Assembly (NCBI GenBank): GCA_963695975.1
Contig: CAVOIB010000008.1
Location: 1 to 62,479, forward strand
Source: JBBQVZ01 sp963695975
GTDB taxonomy: Bacteria; Actinomycetota; UBA4738; HRBIN12
Direction of reading: 5' to 3'
Length of the DNA stretch: 62,479 nt
Shown: piece after piece, positions 1 through 8,729 of the stretch
How the letters are laid out: every line of letters starts with the position of its first letter
How positions within the stretch are numbered: position 1 is the stretch's first letter
Notes under the pieces: model-generated
Database searches by the model: none
Seen by the model: the letters and a program-made list of their open reading frames with translations, nothing else
What the model was told of the DNA's origin: nothing
Made by a program: the position numbers and the translations under genes

Positions 1-131
1 GAGCCACAGGAGTCGATGTCGCATGAGATGCCTCCGTTCCTGGGCGAGTGTCGCCCGACCGTCATGTGACCGGCGGACCGAGTGGGCCGGTTTCTACCCC
101 TCTACAGCTCCGGCCGCACCGATCGGTTGAC

Positions 132-745
132 TCACGCCGAGACGCTGGACCTCCACGGCCCCGAGGTGAGCAACCAGACCCGGGCGTCACACTGGTCGTG
201 GATCGTGTCCAGGATCAGGTAGCGTGAGACACGCGTCCAGCGGTACGTGCCGGCCTGGTAGCCAGAACACAGATCTCCAGCGAACACGGAAGTGCGCAGC
301 TCGCCGGCACCCAGGTCCAGCTGCCAGGAGTCGACGGGTCCGCCGAACCCCGCGGGCGCCTTCAACCGCACCAGACCTTCTGTATCGATAGCTATGCTCC
401 ATCTGCCGACCAGGCCGTTGGCGCGAACGACGGCCAGCCCCCGTGAGACGGTCCTAGCGAACGTCGCGGGTGGGCCGACCCCCGCCGGGCTCGGCGACGT
501 GGTCTGTGTGGGCACCGTCCCGATCGCGGGATTACGAGGCACCCGGAGCGCGTCGAGGACTCCCGGTGCGAGGACGTATCGCTGCAGCCACGACGGTGAC
601 CGCGACGACGCTCGAGAGCGCCCAGCGGATCCGCCGTCGGCGGCGAACCTCCCGGACCACGGTGGAGAACGATCCGCTCGACGTCCGGCTCGAGCACGCC
701 GGCGTTCCGCTCGGTCCCCTCGCGGATTCGGCGTTCAAGGCGCAT
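132..745 (-). pseudogene. Frameshifted single-pass membrane protein, probable anti-sigma partner of the ECF sigma factor
   Basis: The gene follows the sigma factor gene and overlaps its end by 11 bases, the usual place for an anti-sigma or sigma-associated membrane protein. It reads as three consecutive pieces in different frames. They are a charged N-terminus (MRLERRIREGTERNAG), then an Arg-rich stretch and one membrane helix (RWALSSVVAVTVVAAA), then an extracytoplasmic domain of about 130 residues ending WRSSVSA. Removing one extra base near 665-672 and one near 585-590 restores an ORF of about 203 residues. No zinc-finger HxxxCxxC motif is visible, so the anti-sigma role rests on position and topology. 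The breaks may be sequencing errors or true decay. Confidence 0.5.
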
Positions 746-1223
746 CCTCGTCCACCTCCTCTCTGAGCAGCTCCGAGAGGCGCTTCCTCGCCCGGTGAAG
801 ATGGACCTTCACCGCCCCGTCCGAGATCCCGAGGATGTCGACGACCTCGGCGATCGGACGGTCTTCGAAGTAGAAGAGCAAGACGCACGCGCGCTGCTTC
901 ACGGGAAGCTGACGGAGAGCGTCGGCGAGGTCGACATCGAATGGCCGCCCCTCTTCCCTGCGTGGCGCCTCGCGCTCGAGCACCGTCCGAAGCCGATCGC
1001 GCCTGACCGTGCGGACCGCCAGCCGGATCGCGACCCGACGTACCCACGCTTCCGGCCGCTCATACCGAGAGACCTTCCTCCAGTGGGTGAGCAGCTGGAT
1101 GAAGGCTTCCTGGGTTACCTCCTCCGCTCGCCCTCGATCGCCCAGGATCAGGAACACGGTCCGCAGGACCATGGGGTATTGCGAACGGAAGAACCACGTG
1201 TACTCGGGTCCGGGCCTTGCCAC
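735..1223 (-). CDS. ECF-family RNA polymerase sigma factor
   Basis: A 162-residue sigma-70 family protein with only regions 2 and 4. Region 2 covers roughly residues 10-50, with FRSQYPMVLRTVF and the EEVTQEAFIQLL helix. Region 4 covers about residues 105-150, with QLPVKQRACVLLFYFED and a helix-turn-helix ending GAVKVHLHRARKRL. I chose the GTG at 1223 because GGGAGG lies 5 bases upstream. The longer in-frame extension to 1310 is Cys-rich and does not look like protein. It recruits RNA polymerase to a regulon not visible here. The downstream overlapping gene encodes a membrane protein that probably controls it. The call is firm; the ECF subgroup is not determined. Confidence 0.9.
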   Translation of the reverse strand: MARPGPEYTWFFRSQYPMVLRTVFLILGDRGRAEEVTQEAFIQLLTHWRKVSRYERPEAWVRRVAIRLAVRTVRRDRLRTVLEREAPRREEGRPFDVDLADALRQLPVKQRACVLLFYFEDRPIAEVVDILGISDGAVKVHLHRARKRLSELLREEVDEDAP

Positions 1224-1328
1224 ACAGCCTCCCTCGCGACAGCACGCGCCGGCTCGATGCGCGGATATACACAGTATCCAGCGAGCGACGGGGTTGACCC
1301 TGACGGACACGAGAGCCTGTGAAGATAA

Positions 1329-1358
1329 GAGAACCGGCCCCCGAAGGGGCCGGTTCTC
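1329..1358 (-). terminator. Intrinsic terminator of the RTX protein gene
   Basis: A perfect 13-bp inverted repeat (gagaaccggcccc / ggggccggttctc) closes on a CGAA tetraloop. On the minus strand a T-rich run (TCTTATCTTC) follows. It lies about 50 bases past the stop codon of the RTX gene. Confidence 0.85.
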
Positions 1359-1405
1359 TCGACTCTCTACCCAAGCTCCGAGGAGCCCAGGGTGGAACTA
1401 TCGCT

Positions 1406-3618
1406 CTAGACCTTGCCGACCACTCTGCGGGCAACGCTCGCCCTGGCCGACTTGCCCTTGAGCTTCTTCTCGCACTTGACGATGTTGCTGCCCTTGCCAC
1501 CGTCGCACTTGTCCTTACCCTTCTGGCCGTAGATGTTGTCATCTCCGCCAGCGCCCCGGATGGTGTCGTTCGCGTCTCCACCCTTCAGGGTGTCGTCGCC
1601 GCCACCGCCGCGGATGCTGTCCGCGCCGGCGCCACCGAGGACGTAGTCAGGACCGTTGTTGCCTGAGAGATCGTCAGCTCCCTTTCCACCCTTCAGCGAG
1701 TTACCGACGCTCGTGTCGGTCCCGATGATGGTGTCGTTGAACGGCGTGCCGACCGCGTTGGTGAATCCAACGATCGAGTCGGCGTTACCGCCCGACGGGC
1801 CACCACCAGCGAGGTTGACGGTCACGCCAGCCTTGTACCCCTGGGTGTAGTTCACCGTGTCGATGCCACAAGCCGGCGTAACTCCCGCTGCTACCGCCGG
1901 ACAGCCGTTGAGCACGTTCTGCCCCCGTTCGGCCACACGGTGTTGTTGAAGGAGCTACCGGTGAACGTGTCGTTGCCGGAGCCGAGGATGGCGTTCTCGA
2001 CGTTGATGTTCACGTCGCCCTCAGTACCGACACCGCTCTTCATGATGGTCGCCCCGACGACGACGCCGGCGTCGTTGAAGCAAGTGACGCCGTCACCGAG
2101 ACCGTGGTCCGGGAAGAAGTCCTGGAACGCGAACGCGCAGTTCGGCTGGGCAAGCTGCACGGTGGTCCCCGAGGTGTTGGCCCCGTAGTCGACCGTGTCG
2201 ATCCCCGAACCGCCGTCCATCCAGTCGGGCCCGTCACCATTGCCGGGTCCACCAGCGAGGGTGTCGTTCCCACCGGCGCCGGCGAGGAAGTTGCCGACCG
2301 TGGTGCTCGACGTGCCCGTGATGGTGTCGTCAGCCTCGGTGCCGTACACGTCCTCGATACCGACGAGCGTGTCGGTGCCCGAACCACCAGTGGACGTCCC
2401 CTTGCTCAGATCCACCGTAACGGCGGTCTCTGCGTCGGAAACATCGTAGGCATCGCTGAAATCGCCGTTGGTTGACGCGGTCGCGCCACCTGTAACGGTG
2501 TCGTTCCCGGCACCGGGGATGAAGTAGTTGTACTCCGCGTCCCCGCCGAGCAGGGTGTCGCCCTGCTTCGAACCGACGATATCTGTGAAGCCGAACGGCG
2601 GCGTCCACGTGTCGAGACCCCAACCGTTCACTGTGTCACCTGGGAAGTTGGCATTGATGGCACTCGGCGACGCCGAGTAGTCAAGGTTGTCGCCGCCAGT
2701 GCCGTCGCAGATCGCGATGCCACAGCCGGCCATGAAGTCATCGCCGGCCCCTGGTGCGACCGTGTTGTAGCCATCGCCGCTCGCCGAGATGCGGTCGGCT
2801 CCAGCGCCACCCGTCAGAGTCTTGTCGTGACATCCAGCCGCCAACGGCGATGCCTCAAGGCGGCAAGCTGTATGCGAAGGGGTCGCGGTCCCCGGCTCGT
2901 TGGCCTGGATCCCGAAGTCACCCGCTGCAAGACCGTCAAGAGCTTGTGGGAACGCGGCGCCGGTCGTCGTGGTACCGCCGGCATTGATGACGTCCTTGCC
3001 AGCCCCATCGCTCTCAATCTTGTAGTGCTCGATACCCGCAACCGTGACGTCAAGGTCGGCGTCATTGTTCAGGTCAATGCCGTTCGCGCCCATGGCCAGG
3101 TTCAAGGCGTCCGAGTGCGCAGCGCCTGCCTGGTCGATGAACAAGCGGTCCCCGTTCGGGAAGCTCGTGCCATTGTCAGCGCCGAGCGAGATCGACCAGT
3201 TCACCTTGCCCCAGCTCGCCAGCTTGACCACTCCCGCAGGAACACAGGCGGCGCCGGTGTTCGCGCCCGGGAGCGCGGTGAAGCCGCAGGTTCCGGTGGT
3301 TGACATCCACACGGTGACCTGCTGATCCCCGATCCCGCCCGAGATGGCGACCGAGGTCAGGTTCTGGACCAAGATCGGACCACCCGAACAAGCTACGGCG
3401 CCGGTACCCCAGACCCCCACCTGGCCTTGGTTGTCTTGCTGGAAGTTGACGGTCGTAGCGTTCAAGTCGTCCGTAACCGTCAGCGCCCCGCTCGAGTAGC
3501 TACACGTTGGTGCAGCAGAGGCGGGCGTGGCGCCTACCAATGCCAGGGCTTGGAATGCCCCGACCGTGAAGGCAACGACCGCTGCAGAGCGGCCAAGTTT
3601 GCCTTTCAGGAAACTCAT
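1406..3618 (-). CDS. Secreted RTX/haemolysin-type calcium-binding repeat protein (one frameshift)
   Basis: An exported protein of about 737 residues. A Sec signal peptide (MSFLKGKLGRSAAVVAF...) probably ends at ASA-AP near residue 35. The body is rich in Gly, Asp and Asn, with scattered GGxGxDxL nonapeptides such as GGAGADRISASGDG. A dense C-terminal array (GGKGADDLSG, GGAGADSIRG, GGGGDDTLKG, GAGGDDNIYG) should form a Ca2+-bound parallel beta roll. A basic tail (KKLKGKSARASVARR) ends the protein. The reading frame breaks at the C5 run 1922-1926. Adding one base joins WPNGG directly to QNVLNGCPAV, so a homopolymer error is likely. The ATG at 3618 has AAGGGG just upstream. The gene has its own promoter and terminator and no type I secretion genes nearby. 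Ligand unknown. Confidence 0.8.
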
Positions 3619-3707
3619 GTACTCACCCCTTCCGTTGCTCGTACTTCTCGTCCCTTATCCGTTCCCCGCGCAGGCCTACAAAGCCTCGAGGGGGGGAAGC
3701 TCGCCAG

Positions 3708-3736
3708 AATGTACTGGCTGGCCGCGGGCGAGTCAA
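3708..3736 (-). promoter_or_regulatory. Predicted sigma-70-type promoter of the RTX gene
   Basis: On the minus strand, -35 TTGACT (3731-3736) and -10 TACATT (3708-3713) are separated by 17 bases. Transcription would start near 3700, leaving a leader of about 80 bases before the ATG at 3618. It is the clearest housekeeping-type promoter in the window. Confidence 0.6.
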
Positions 3737-3864
3737 CGTTCGACCTGCCCGTTTTCCTTGCGACCCCCACCTCCCTCCGCGGCTCATCGGACCCTGCGCG
3801 TGGGTCTCCTACAGAAGCAAACGACGCTCGCTCCTGAAGGTTGCGTGGATGGTGAGGGAGCTTC

Positions 3865-5436
3865 TCAGGCTTCCGACATGCTCACGCCGGTCGCGAAGAG
3901 GGACCCGTCCTGCCAGAAGCTCAGCCGGATCTCGATGGCTCCGTCGTGAGGGACGAGCGTCTTGAGGGTCGCCGGCAGGCTGTTCAACGCGTAGCCACCT
4001 GAGAGCACGTAGACGGAGGACCCGTCTCGAGCGTGATTCACCGAGGACAGGCTGGCGTCGGCCGCGTACGAATACCGACCCTCTGGCGTGTCGATGAACA
4101 GCCAGAGCGAACTCAGGCGGCCCGATGTTGGACCGACGACGCCGCCGAAGTCCAGATAGACGTCGCCGATGTCCGTTCCCTTGGGCCCAACCAGGGCTCC
4201 GTGAGCGGTCTGCATGAAGAGCATCTGATCGTCGCCTTGGGGAGTGACCTGCTGCGACACCTCTCTGAGATGCGCGACGTTCAGCCCCACCGATGTCGAG
4301 AACGACCCGGACCAGGCGGGGGCGGGAGGCGGCGGAGGCGGCGGCGTCGGCGAGCCACCCGGCGACGGGCTCGCGCTCGGGTCGCTCGAAGGCGTCGCCG
4401 AAGGCGCGTCGAAGACGGCTCGGACGCGGCCCCTCGTCTGCGCGTGCTGCTTCGAGTGGTGCTGACGCACGACCGGCCTGGCCTTCGTCGGGACCACGGC
4501 GACGACCGCGGGAACCGTCGACGGCGCCGGTGCCGCGGCGACCGAAGGGCTCGGCTTGGCGACTGGCTTCGCCGCGCGACGGATCGCGACCGCCCCGACC
4601 GTGGCGGTGCCCGCGACGATCACCGTCAGCGCGGCGGCGGTCACCTTGTCGGCCACGCTCATCGAGGTCTGCACCGCGGCGGGGGCCGCCGTCACGTTCA
4701 CCGCGACCTGCGTCGCGGTGGCGCTCGCGTTCGCGACGACCTCGCGCGCGGATCCGGCGAGGCGGCGGAGCCCCGGCAACCTGAACACCGCCAGCAGGAT
4801 CGGCGCGAACGCCGCGATGCCGCGCCGCTCTCCATCTTCGCCCCAGGCGCGGCGGAAGCTCTTCTTCGCTCGGTGGATCAGCGCCTTCGCCTGGGCGGGA
4901 GAGACGCCGAGCGCGTCGCCGATCTCCTCGTGGCTGCGCCCCTCGAACTCCCGCAACACGAGCGCGTCGCGGTGGTGATCGGGGATCTCGCCAAGGACCG
5001 AGCGGACGTCCTCCCGGTCCAGGAGCCGCTCGAGCTCGTCGGGCGGCTCGTGGTCGGGGGCGACGTTCAAAGCACCGGTCTCGCGGTCGGGCTCGAGCGG
5101 AGAGTCGCTGAGCGGACGCCGTTGGCGGGCCCGGACCTGGTCGAGCGCGACGTTCGTGGCGATCCGCGCGACCCACGCCTGGAGCTGGTAGCGACCGTTG
5201 AAGCGCGGGAGCCCGCGGTACACGCGGAGCATGGTCTCCTGGACGGCCTCCTCGGCGTCGTCGCGGTTCTCCAAGATCCGGTAGCAGATCTGCGCGACCA
5301 GGCGCCGGTACTTCACGAAGATGTCCGAATAGGCGTCGATCTCGCCCGCCTGGAACGCGAGCACCAGCTCGCGGTCGTCGAGGTCGAGCCCTTCGGCGGT
5401 GTTCGCTCTTGGGATGTCGGTTACACGTGTCGCCAC
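3865..5436 (-). CDS. ECF-type sigma factor fused to a transmembrane helix and an extracytoplasmic domain
   Basis: A 523-residue fusion. Residues 22-95 are sigma region 2 (DRELVLAFQAGEIDAYSDIF; DDAEEAVQETMLRVYRGL). Residues 150-195 are region 4 (IPDHHRDALVLREFEG; EEIGDALGVSPAQAKALIHRAKK). After a linker comes one membrane helix (about 265-285, TAAALTVIVAGTATVGAVAI). A Pro/Ser/Ala-rich stalk with a run of seven prolines (about 290-375) follows, then a C-terminal domain of about 145 residues with beta-rich character. I chose the GTG at 5436 because AAAGGTGG precedes it; an ATG at 5496 is possible. Sigma factors with C-terminal membrane extensions are known. Here the outer domain could sense a signal and the sigma part could act while tethered or after cleavage. 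No separate anti-sigma gene is adjacent. Confidence 0.85.
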   Translation of the reverse strand: MATRVTDIPRANTAEGLDLDDRELVLAFQAGEIDAYSDIFVKYRRLVAQICYRILENRDDAEEAVQETMLRVYRGLPRFNGRYQLQAWVARIATNVALDQVRARQRRPLSDSPLEPDRETGALNVAPDHEPPDELERLLDREDVRSVLGEIPDHHRDALVLREFEGRSHEEIGDALGVSPAQAKALIHRAKKSFRRAWGEDGERRGIAAFAPILLAVFRLPGLRRLAGSAREVVANASATATQVAVNVTAAPAAVQTSMSVADKVTAAALTVIVAGTATVGAVAIRRAAKPVAKPSPSVAAAPAPSTVPAVVAVVPTKARPVVRQHHSKQHAQTRGRVRAVFDAPSATPSSDPSASPSPGGSPTPPPPPPPAPAWSGSFSTSVGLNVAHLREVSQQVTPQGDDQMLFMQTAHGALVGPKGTDIGDVYLDFGGVVGPTSGRLSSLWLFIDTPEGRYSYAADASLSSVNHARDGSSVYVLSGGYALNSLPATLKTLVPHDGAIEIRLSFWQDGSLFATGVSMSEA

Positions 5437-5599
5437 GATCCACCTTTCGAACCCGAGAACATCGGACGCTGGGTCCCGCGTTCTGGGTTCCCTCATCGGC
5501 AACCGCCCCTCGCCGACTTGACCGGCCGTTCGCAGGAAGCCTAGCACCCAGTCCTTCCCGGGTATCTCATCGGAAGGCTTCTTGTCGCTTTCCTTGGGG

Positions 5600-6847
5600 C
5601 TATGAACCGACCCGGAGGAAGACCCCGTAGCTCGTGTAACCCGCGGCCCGGCCCGTGTAGCCGACAACCGGGCTCGTGCCCACCCACGCGACCGAGGGGC
5701 CCTCGTTGATCCGCTGGTCCGTGTGCTGGGAGCCCTGCACGACGGAGGGCTGCGACCACGTCGCCCCGCCGTCGTTCGAGACGCTCCACACGACGTCGGT
5801 GCGCGTCTCCGCCGACAGCGGGTCACAGCGGAAGGTCCGGCATGCGCTCCACGCGATCCCGAGCCGGGCGCCCGTGGCGGCGGGAGCGACCGTCACGTCG
5901 TACCCGCCCTCGTAACCGTCGGGCGCGAACGTGGCCACGGTCTGGGTCGCTCCCCAGGAGCCGGACCATACCCGGGCGAACACACCGTTCGGGGTCGTCC
6001 ACGAAACGATGAGCTTCCCGTCCCAACCGGCCAGCGAGGGCGTGCCGCCGTTCGCGGCGCCGAGCGACCCGACGATCGTGAGCGCGTCCTGCCACCGCTT
6101 GCCGCCGTTCGTGGACACACGCGCCTTGATCGAGCCCGACCCGCTCGCGATCCAGGCCACCCCGACCGCGTTCCCCGTCGCGCCGACGCTCGGGTGCCCC
6201 GTGTTGCCCTCGCCGTCGGTGGCGACCGCCGTGGTCCTACCGATCGACGCCTTCTTGAAATGACCGCCGCCGTCGGCGCTCCGCGCCACCAGCACGTTCC
6301 CTTCGTTCGCGTCGGTCCACGCGACGTACACCCGCTTGCCCGCGGAAGCTACCGAGGGGGCGTCGACACGTCCTTTGTCCTTCGAGAGCTGGCGGGTCGC
6401 TCCCCACCCTCCCCCGGTGTTCGAGCGGAACCACAGGACGCGTTTGGCCGCAGGGTCGTAATGGTCGTAGCTCGCCTGTGTGACCCATGCGGCGAAGAGC
6501 GAACCGCCGCTCGCGGCGAGTGCCCCCCTGTCCGCCTGCCGGTTCTCCTGGCTCACCCGAACGGGCGCAGACCAGCCCTGGCCGTTGTTCGAGCTCGTCC
6601 GCGCGAACACGCCCTCGTACGGTGCGTGATCGGTCGCGAACGATCCACCGACGCGGTCGCTCGACGTGAGGGCCACGAGGTCCCCTGCCCCCGACACCGC
6701 GAACGTCTGCCCGCCGCTCCAGCTCCACTGGGCGATGGTGCGCTGCGGGCCCCATGACGCCGCGGCACGCGCGGCCACGGGAAGGATGCCGAGAGCGGCG
6801 GTGATCGAGATGAGCGTGAAGAGCCGTCGTGCCCGCATCGGACGCAA
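5600..6847 (-). CDS. Secreted sialidase-like (BNR/Asp-box) beta-propeller protein
   Basis: A 415-residue exported protein. The signal peptide spans about residues 1-28 (LFTLISITAALGILPVAARA-AA). At least four Asp-box-like repeats are visible (SSNNGQGWSAP, SADGGGHFKK, STNGGKRWQDA, SNDGGATWSQP). This spacing is typical of the six-bladed sialidase/neuraminidase propeller. I do not see a clear catalytic Arg triad or a Tyr/Glu pair, so glycosidase activity is uncertain and the fold is better supported than the enzyme. It lies upstream of the membrane-tethered sigma factor gene in the same direction, with a 160-base gap that may hold a promoter. Confidence 0.75.
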   Translation of the reverse strand: MRPMRARRLFTLISITAALGILPVAARAAASWGPQRTIAQWSWSGGQTFAVSGAGDLVALTSSDRVGGSFATDHAPYEGVFARTSSNNGQGWSAPVRVSQENRQADRGALAASGGSLFAAWVTQASYDHYDPAAKRVLWFRSNTGGGWGATRQLSKDKGRVDAPSVASAGKRVYVAWTDANEGNVLVARSADGGGHFKKASIGRTTAVATDGEGNTGHPSVGATGNAVGVAWIASGSGSIKARVSTNGGKRWQDALTIVGSLGAANGGTPSLAGWDGKLIVSWTTPNGVFARVWSGSWGATQTVATFAPDGYEGGYDVTVAPAATGARLGIAWSACRTFRCDPLSAETRTDVVWSVSNDGGATWSQPSVVQGSQHTDQRINEGPSVAWVGTSPVVGYTGRAAGYTSYGVFLRVGS

Positions 6848-6893
6848 CCTTACCGTCCGACACCTTGCGGGACACGAAGTGCTGCTCGCGGGA

Positions 6894-6932
6894 CCGGCCG
6901 CTCACTCTACCGCACCTGGAGTGAGCGGCCGG
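6894..6932 (-). terminator. Strong hairpin downstream of the Flp pilin gene
   Basis: A perfect 14-bp inverted repeat (ccggccgctcactc / gagtgagcggccgg) with an 11-base loop, 32 bases past the pilin stop. No U-tract follows on the minus strand, so it may work with Rho or protect the 3' end. It also separates the pilin from the sialidase-like gene. Confidence 0.55.
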
Positions 6933-6963
6933 CGAAGCCCGCTCGTATGACGAGACCGATCAG

Positions 6964-7164
6964 CTAGCTGCCGACCGCGGTGCCGACCTGGTCGAACTTG
7001 GTGCTGGCGTTCTGACCGAGCGTGGTCACGACGCCGATGATGACTGCAGCGATGAGCGCGACCATCAGGGCGTACTCAACCGCCGTCGCACCGCCCTCCT
7101 CGCTCGCGCGAGACTTGAGGTCGGCCCAGTACGTCTGAGCACCGGTGTAGAGACGAAGGAACAT
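6964..7164 (-). CDS. Flp/Fap-type pilin
   Basis: A 66-residue class III prepilin. After MFLRLYTGAQTYWADLKSRASEE comes the GATAVEYALMVALIAAVIIGVVTT segment, the Flp signature: a processing site around the Gly, then a +5 Glu and adjacent Tyr inside one hydrophobic helix. Such pilins are cut by a TadV-type prepilin peptidase and assembled by Tad machinery into adhesive Flp pili. The ATG at 7164 has a near-perfect GAGGAGGTG ribosome site, which suggests high expression. It stands alone; the minor pilin genes tadE and tadG are 8 kb away but share an upstream DNA motif with it. Confidence 0.9.
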   Translation of the reverse strand: MFLRLYTGAQTYWADLKSRASEEGGATAVEYALMVALIAAVIIGVVTTLGQNASTKFDQVGTAVGS

Positions 7165-7254
7165 GACACCTCCTCTCAGATGACCTTCGGGCGAGAACCC
7201 GGGCGACGTTCTCGCCGCCAAGAGGAACGGTAGGCGTGAGCCGACCGCCGGGGA

Positions 7255-7293
7255 ATTCCGCGTTTCCCTGAGGAAGCGTCGGTAGTTCTACGT
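7255..7293 (-). promoter_or_regulatory. Conserved 39-bp regulatory motif, copy A (upstream of flp pilin)
   Basis: This block, 91 bases upstream of the pilin start, aligns without gaps to 15552-15590 upstream of tadE, with 31 of 39 bases identical. On the minus strand it starts ACGTAGAA and ends GGGAAACGCGGAAT; the central part is less conserved. Same orientation and similar distance from both starts suggest a shared promoter or activator site for pilus genes. Confidence 0.65.
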
Positions 7294-7339
7294 GGGGCGA
7301 GCCACGCCCCTCCGCGGGGCGGCGCCTAGGTCAAGAGAC

Positions 7340-7372
7340 CGATGTCCGCGAACGTGACGCGAGAGGACATCG
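7340..7372 (+). promoter_or_regulatory. Inverted repeat in the potD leader
   Basis: cgatgtcc (7340-7347) and ggacatcg (7365-7372) are perfect 8-base arms around a 17-base spacer, about 75 bases upstream of potD. It could be an operator for the transport operon or an RNA stem. Confidence 0.35.
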
Positions 7373-7448
7373 CTGGCTTTACGCCTATCGACGCTCGGTG
7401 TTACAAGGGGTGCGCTACGTCCCTGTCGATCAAACCGGAAGGGGTCAT

Positions 7449-8729
7449 ATGTCACACCCGAAGGACCGAGTCCCGCCGCTCTCCCGGAGGGAATTCCTGC
7501 GTCGTGCCGCCGTCACCGGCGCGGCCGTGCCGAGTCTGGCGGCGATCCTCGCTGCCTGCGGCAACTCGTCCGACTCCGGCGGCGGTGGCGGCTCGAGCGC
7601 GAGTCCGTCGAGTGCCCTGCAGCTGGCTCGCCCCGACGATCCCGTGACGCTCCCCGTAACCGACGCCAACCCCGCGATCGCGGACGGTCTATCGCCCGAG
7701 GCGGGGCCGCTCAAGATCTTCGGGTACAACGACTACATCTATAAGAAGGTGCGGAACGGCTTCGCCGACAGGTACGGAGTCGACGTCGAATACACGGTCT
7801 TCGACACGCCCGACGAGATGGTGGCGAAGATGCAGTCGAACGCCTCCGACTTCGACCTGGTCGTGACGGTGACCCTCGAGAACATCGGGAAGCTGGCCCA
7901 GGGCGGCCTGGTCCAGCCGCTGAACCACACGTACCTCCCGACCGTGCAGGACCAACTCTGGACCGGGATCCCCGACTTCTACGACGTCGGCCGCCAGTAC
8001 TCGGTCCCCTACGTCGTGTACACGACCGGCATCTCGTGGCGGAACGACCTGGTGAGCGACGACATCAGCAGCATGGACAACCCGTACGACGTCTTGTGGG
8101 ACACGACGTACAAGGGCCAGGTCCACCTGCTGAACGGCTCGCGCGACACGATCGCGACGGGCTTGCTCCGCAAGGGCTACGACCCGAACGAGTCGGACCC
8201 GACGATCCTTGATCAGGTGAAGCAGGATCTGCTCGCGGGCGCCGATTCCATGGGGTGGAAGTACGACCACGTCGACTACACAGAGCTCTCCAACAACCTG
8301 TGGGAGATCCACGGGACGTGGTCGGGGCAGATGGTCTACTACCAGTACTACCTGCCCAAAGGTCTGGACATCACCGCCCTCTCCTACATCTGGCCGCCGC
8401 AGGGCTCGGGCGGACAGATGGGGCTCATCTCCCACGACCTGTTCGCGATCTCGAAGGGCGCGGCGAACCCGGTCCTCGCGCACAAGCTGATCGACTATCT
8501 GTACGAGCCGGACAACGCCTTGGCTAACTACCAGTACGAGGGCTACCAGCCCACCGTGAACTCGCTCGACAAGGACACGGCCCTGTCGAAGGGCTACCTG
8601 CCACCGAGCCTCGACTACACGTTCGTGACGCAGGACATGTTCCCGATGGGCGTGAGCGAGCTGGAGCTGGCGCCCGCGGTCAACCAGCTGTACCAGCAGA
8701 TCTACCAAGAAGTGACGGGTGGCGCGTAA
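7449..8729 (+). CDS. potD: Polyamine-type ABC transporter substrate-binding lipoprotein
   Basis: A 426-residue periplasmic-type binding protein of the spermidine/putrescine (PotD/PotF) family. The N-terminus has a twin-arginine motif (LSRREFLRRAA) and then a lipobox, LAAC, at about residue 40, so it is probably exported folded by Tat and lipid-anchored. The mature protein starts with a Gly/Ser linker. GPLKIFGYNDYIYKKVRNGF and the acidic aromatic ligand-site segments are typical of the family. I chose the ATG at 7449 because GGAAGGGG lies just upstream. It leads a three-gene importer operon whose next gene starts inside its 3' end. Ligand is inferred from family only; related proteins bind other small amines or carboxylates. 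Confidence 0.88.
   Translation: MSHPKDRVPPLSRREFLRRAAVTGAAVPSLAAILAACGNSSDSGGGGGSSASPSSALQLARPDDPVTLPVTDANPAIADGLSPEAGPLKIFGYNDYIYKKVRNGFADRYGVDVEYTVFDTPDEMVAKMQSNASDFDLVVTVTLENIGKLAQGGLVQPLNHTYLPTVQDQLWTGIPDFYDVGRQYSVPYVVYTTGISWRNDLVSDDISSMDNPYDVLWDTTYKGQVHLLNGSRDTIATGLLRKGYDPNESDPTILDQVKQDLLAGADSMGWKYDHVDYTELSNNLWEIHGTWSGQMVYYQYYLPKGLDITALSYIWPPQGSGGQMGLISHDLFAISKGAANPVLAHKLIDYLYEPDNALANYQYEGYQPTVNSLDKDTALSKGYLPPSLDYTFVTQDMFPMGVSELELAPAVNQLYQQIYQEVTGGA

Noticed and set aside
1922..1926. Phase variation of the RTX protein at the C5 run
   Set aside because: The tract is too short for efficient slippage, and similar single-base breaks occur in housekeeping genes nearby, so a consensus error is more likely.
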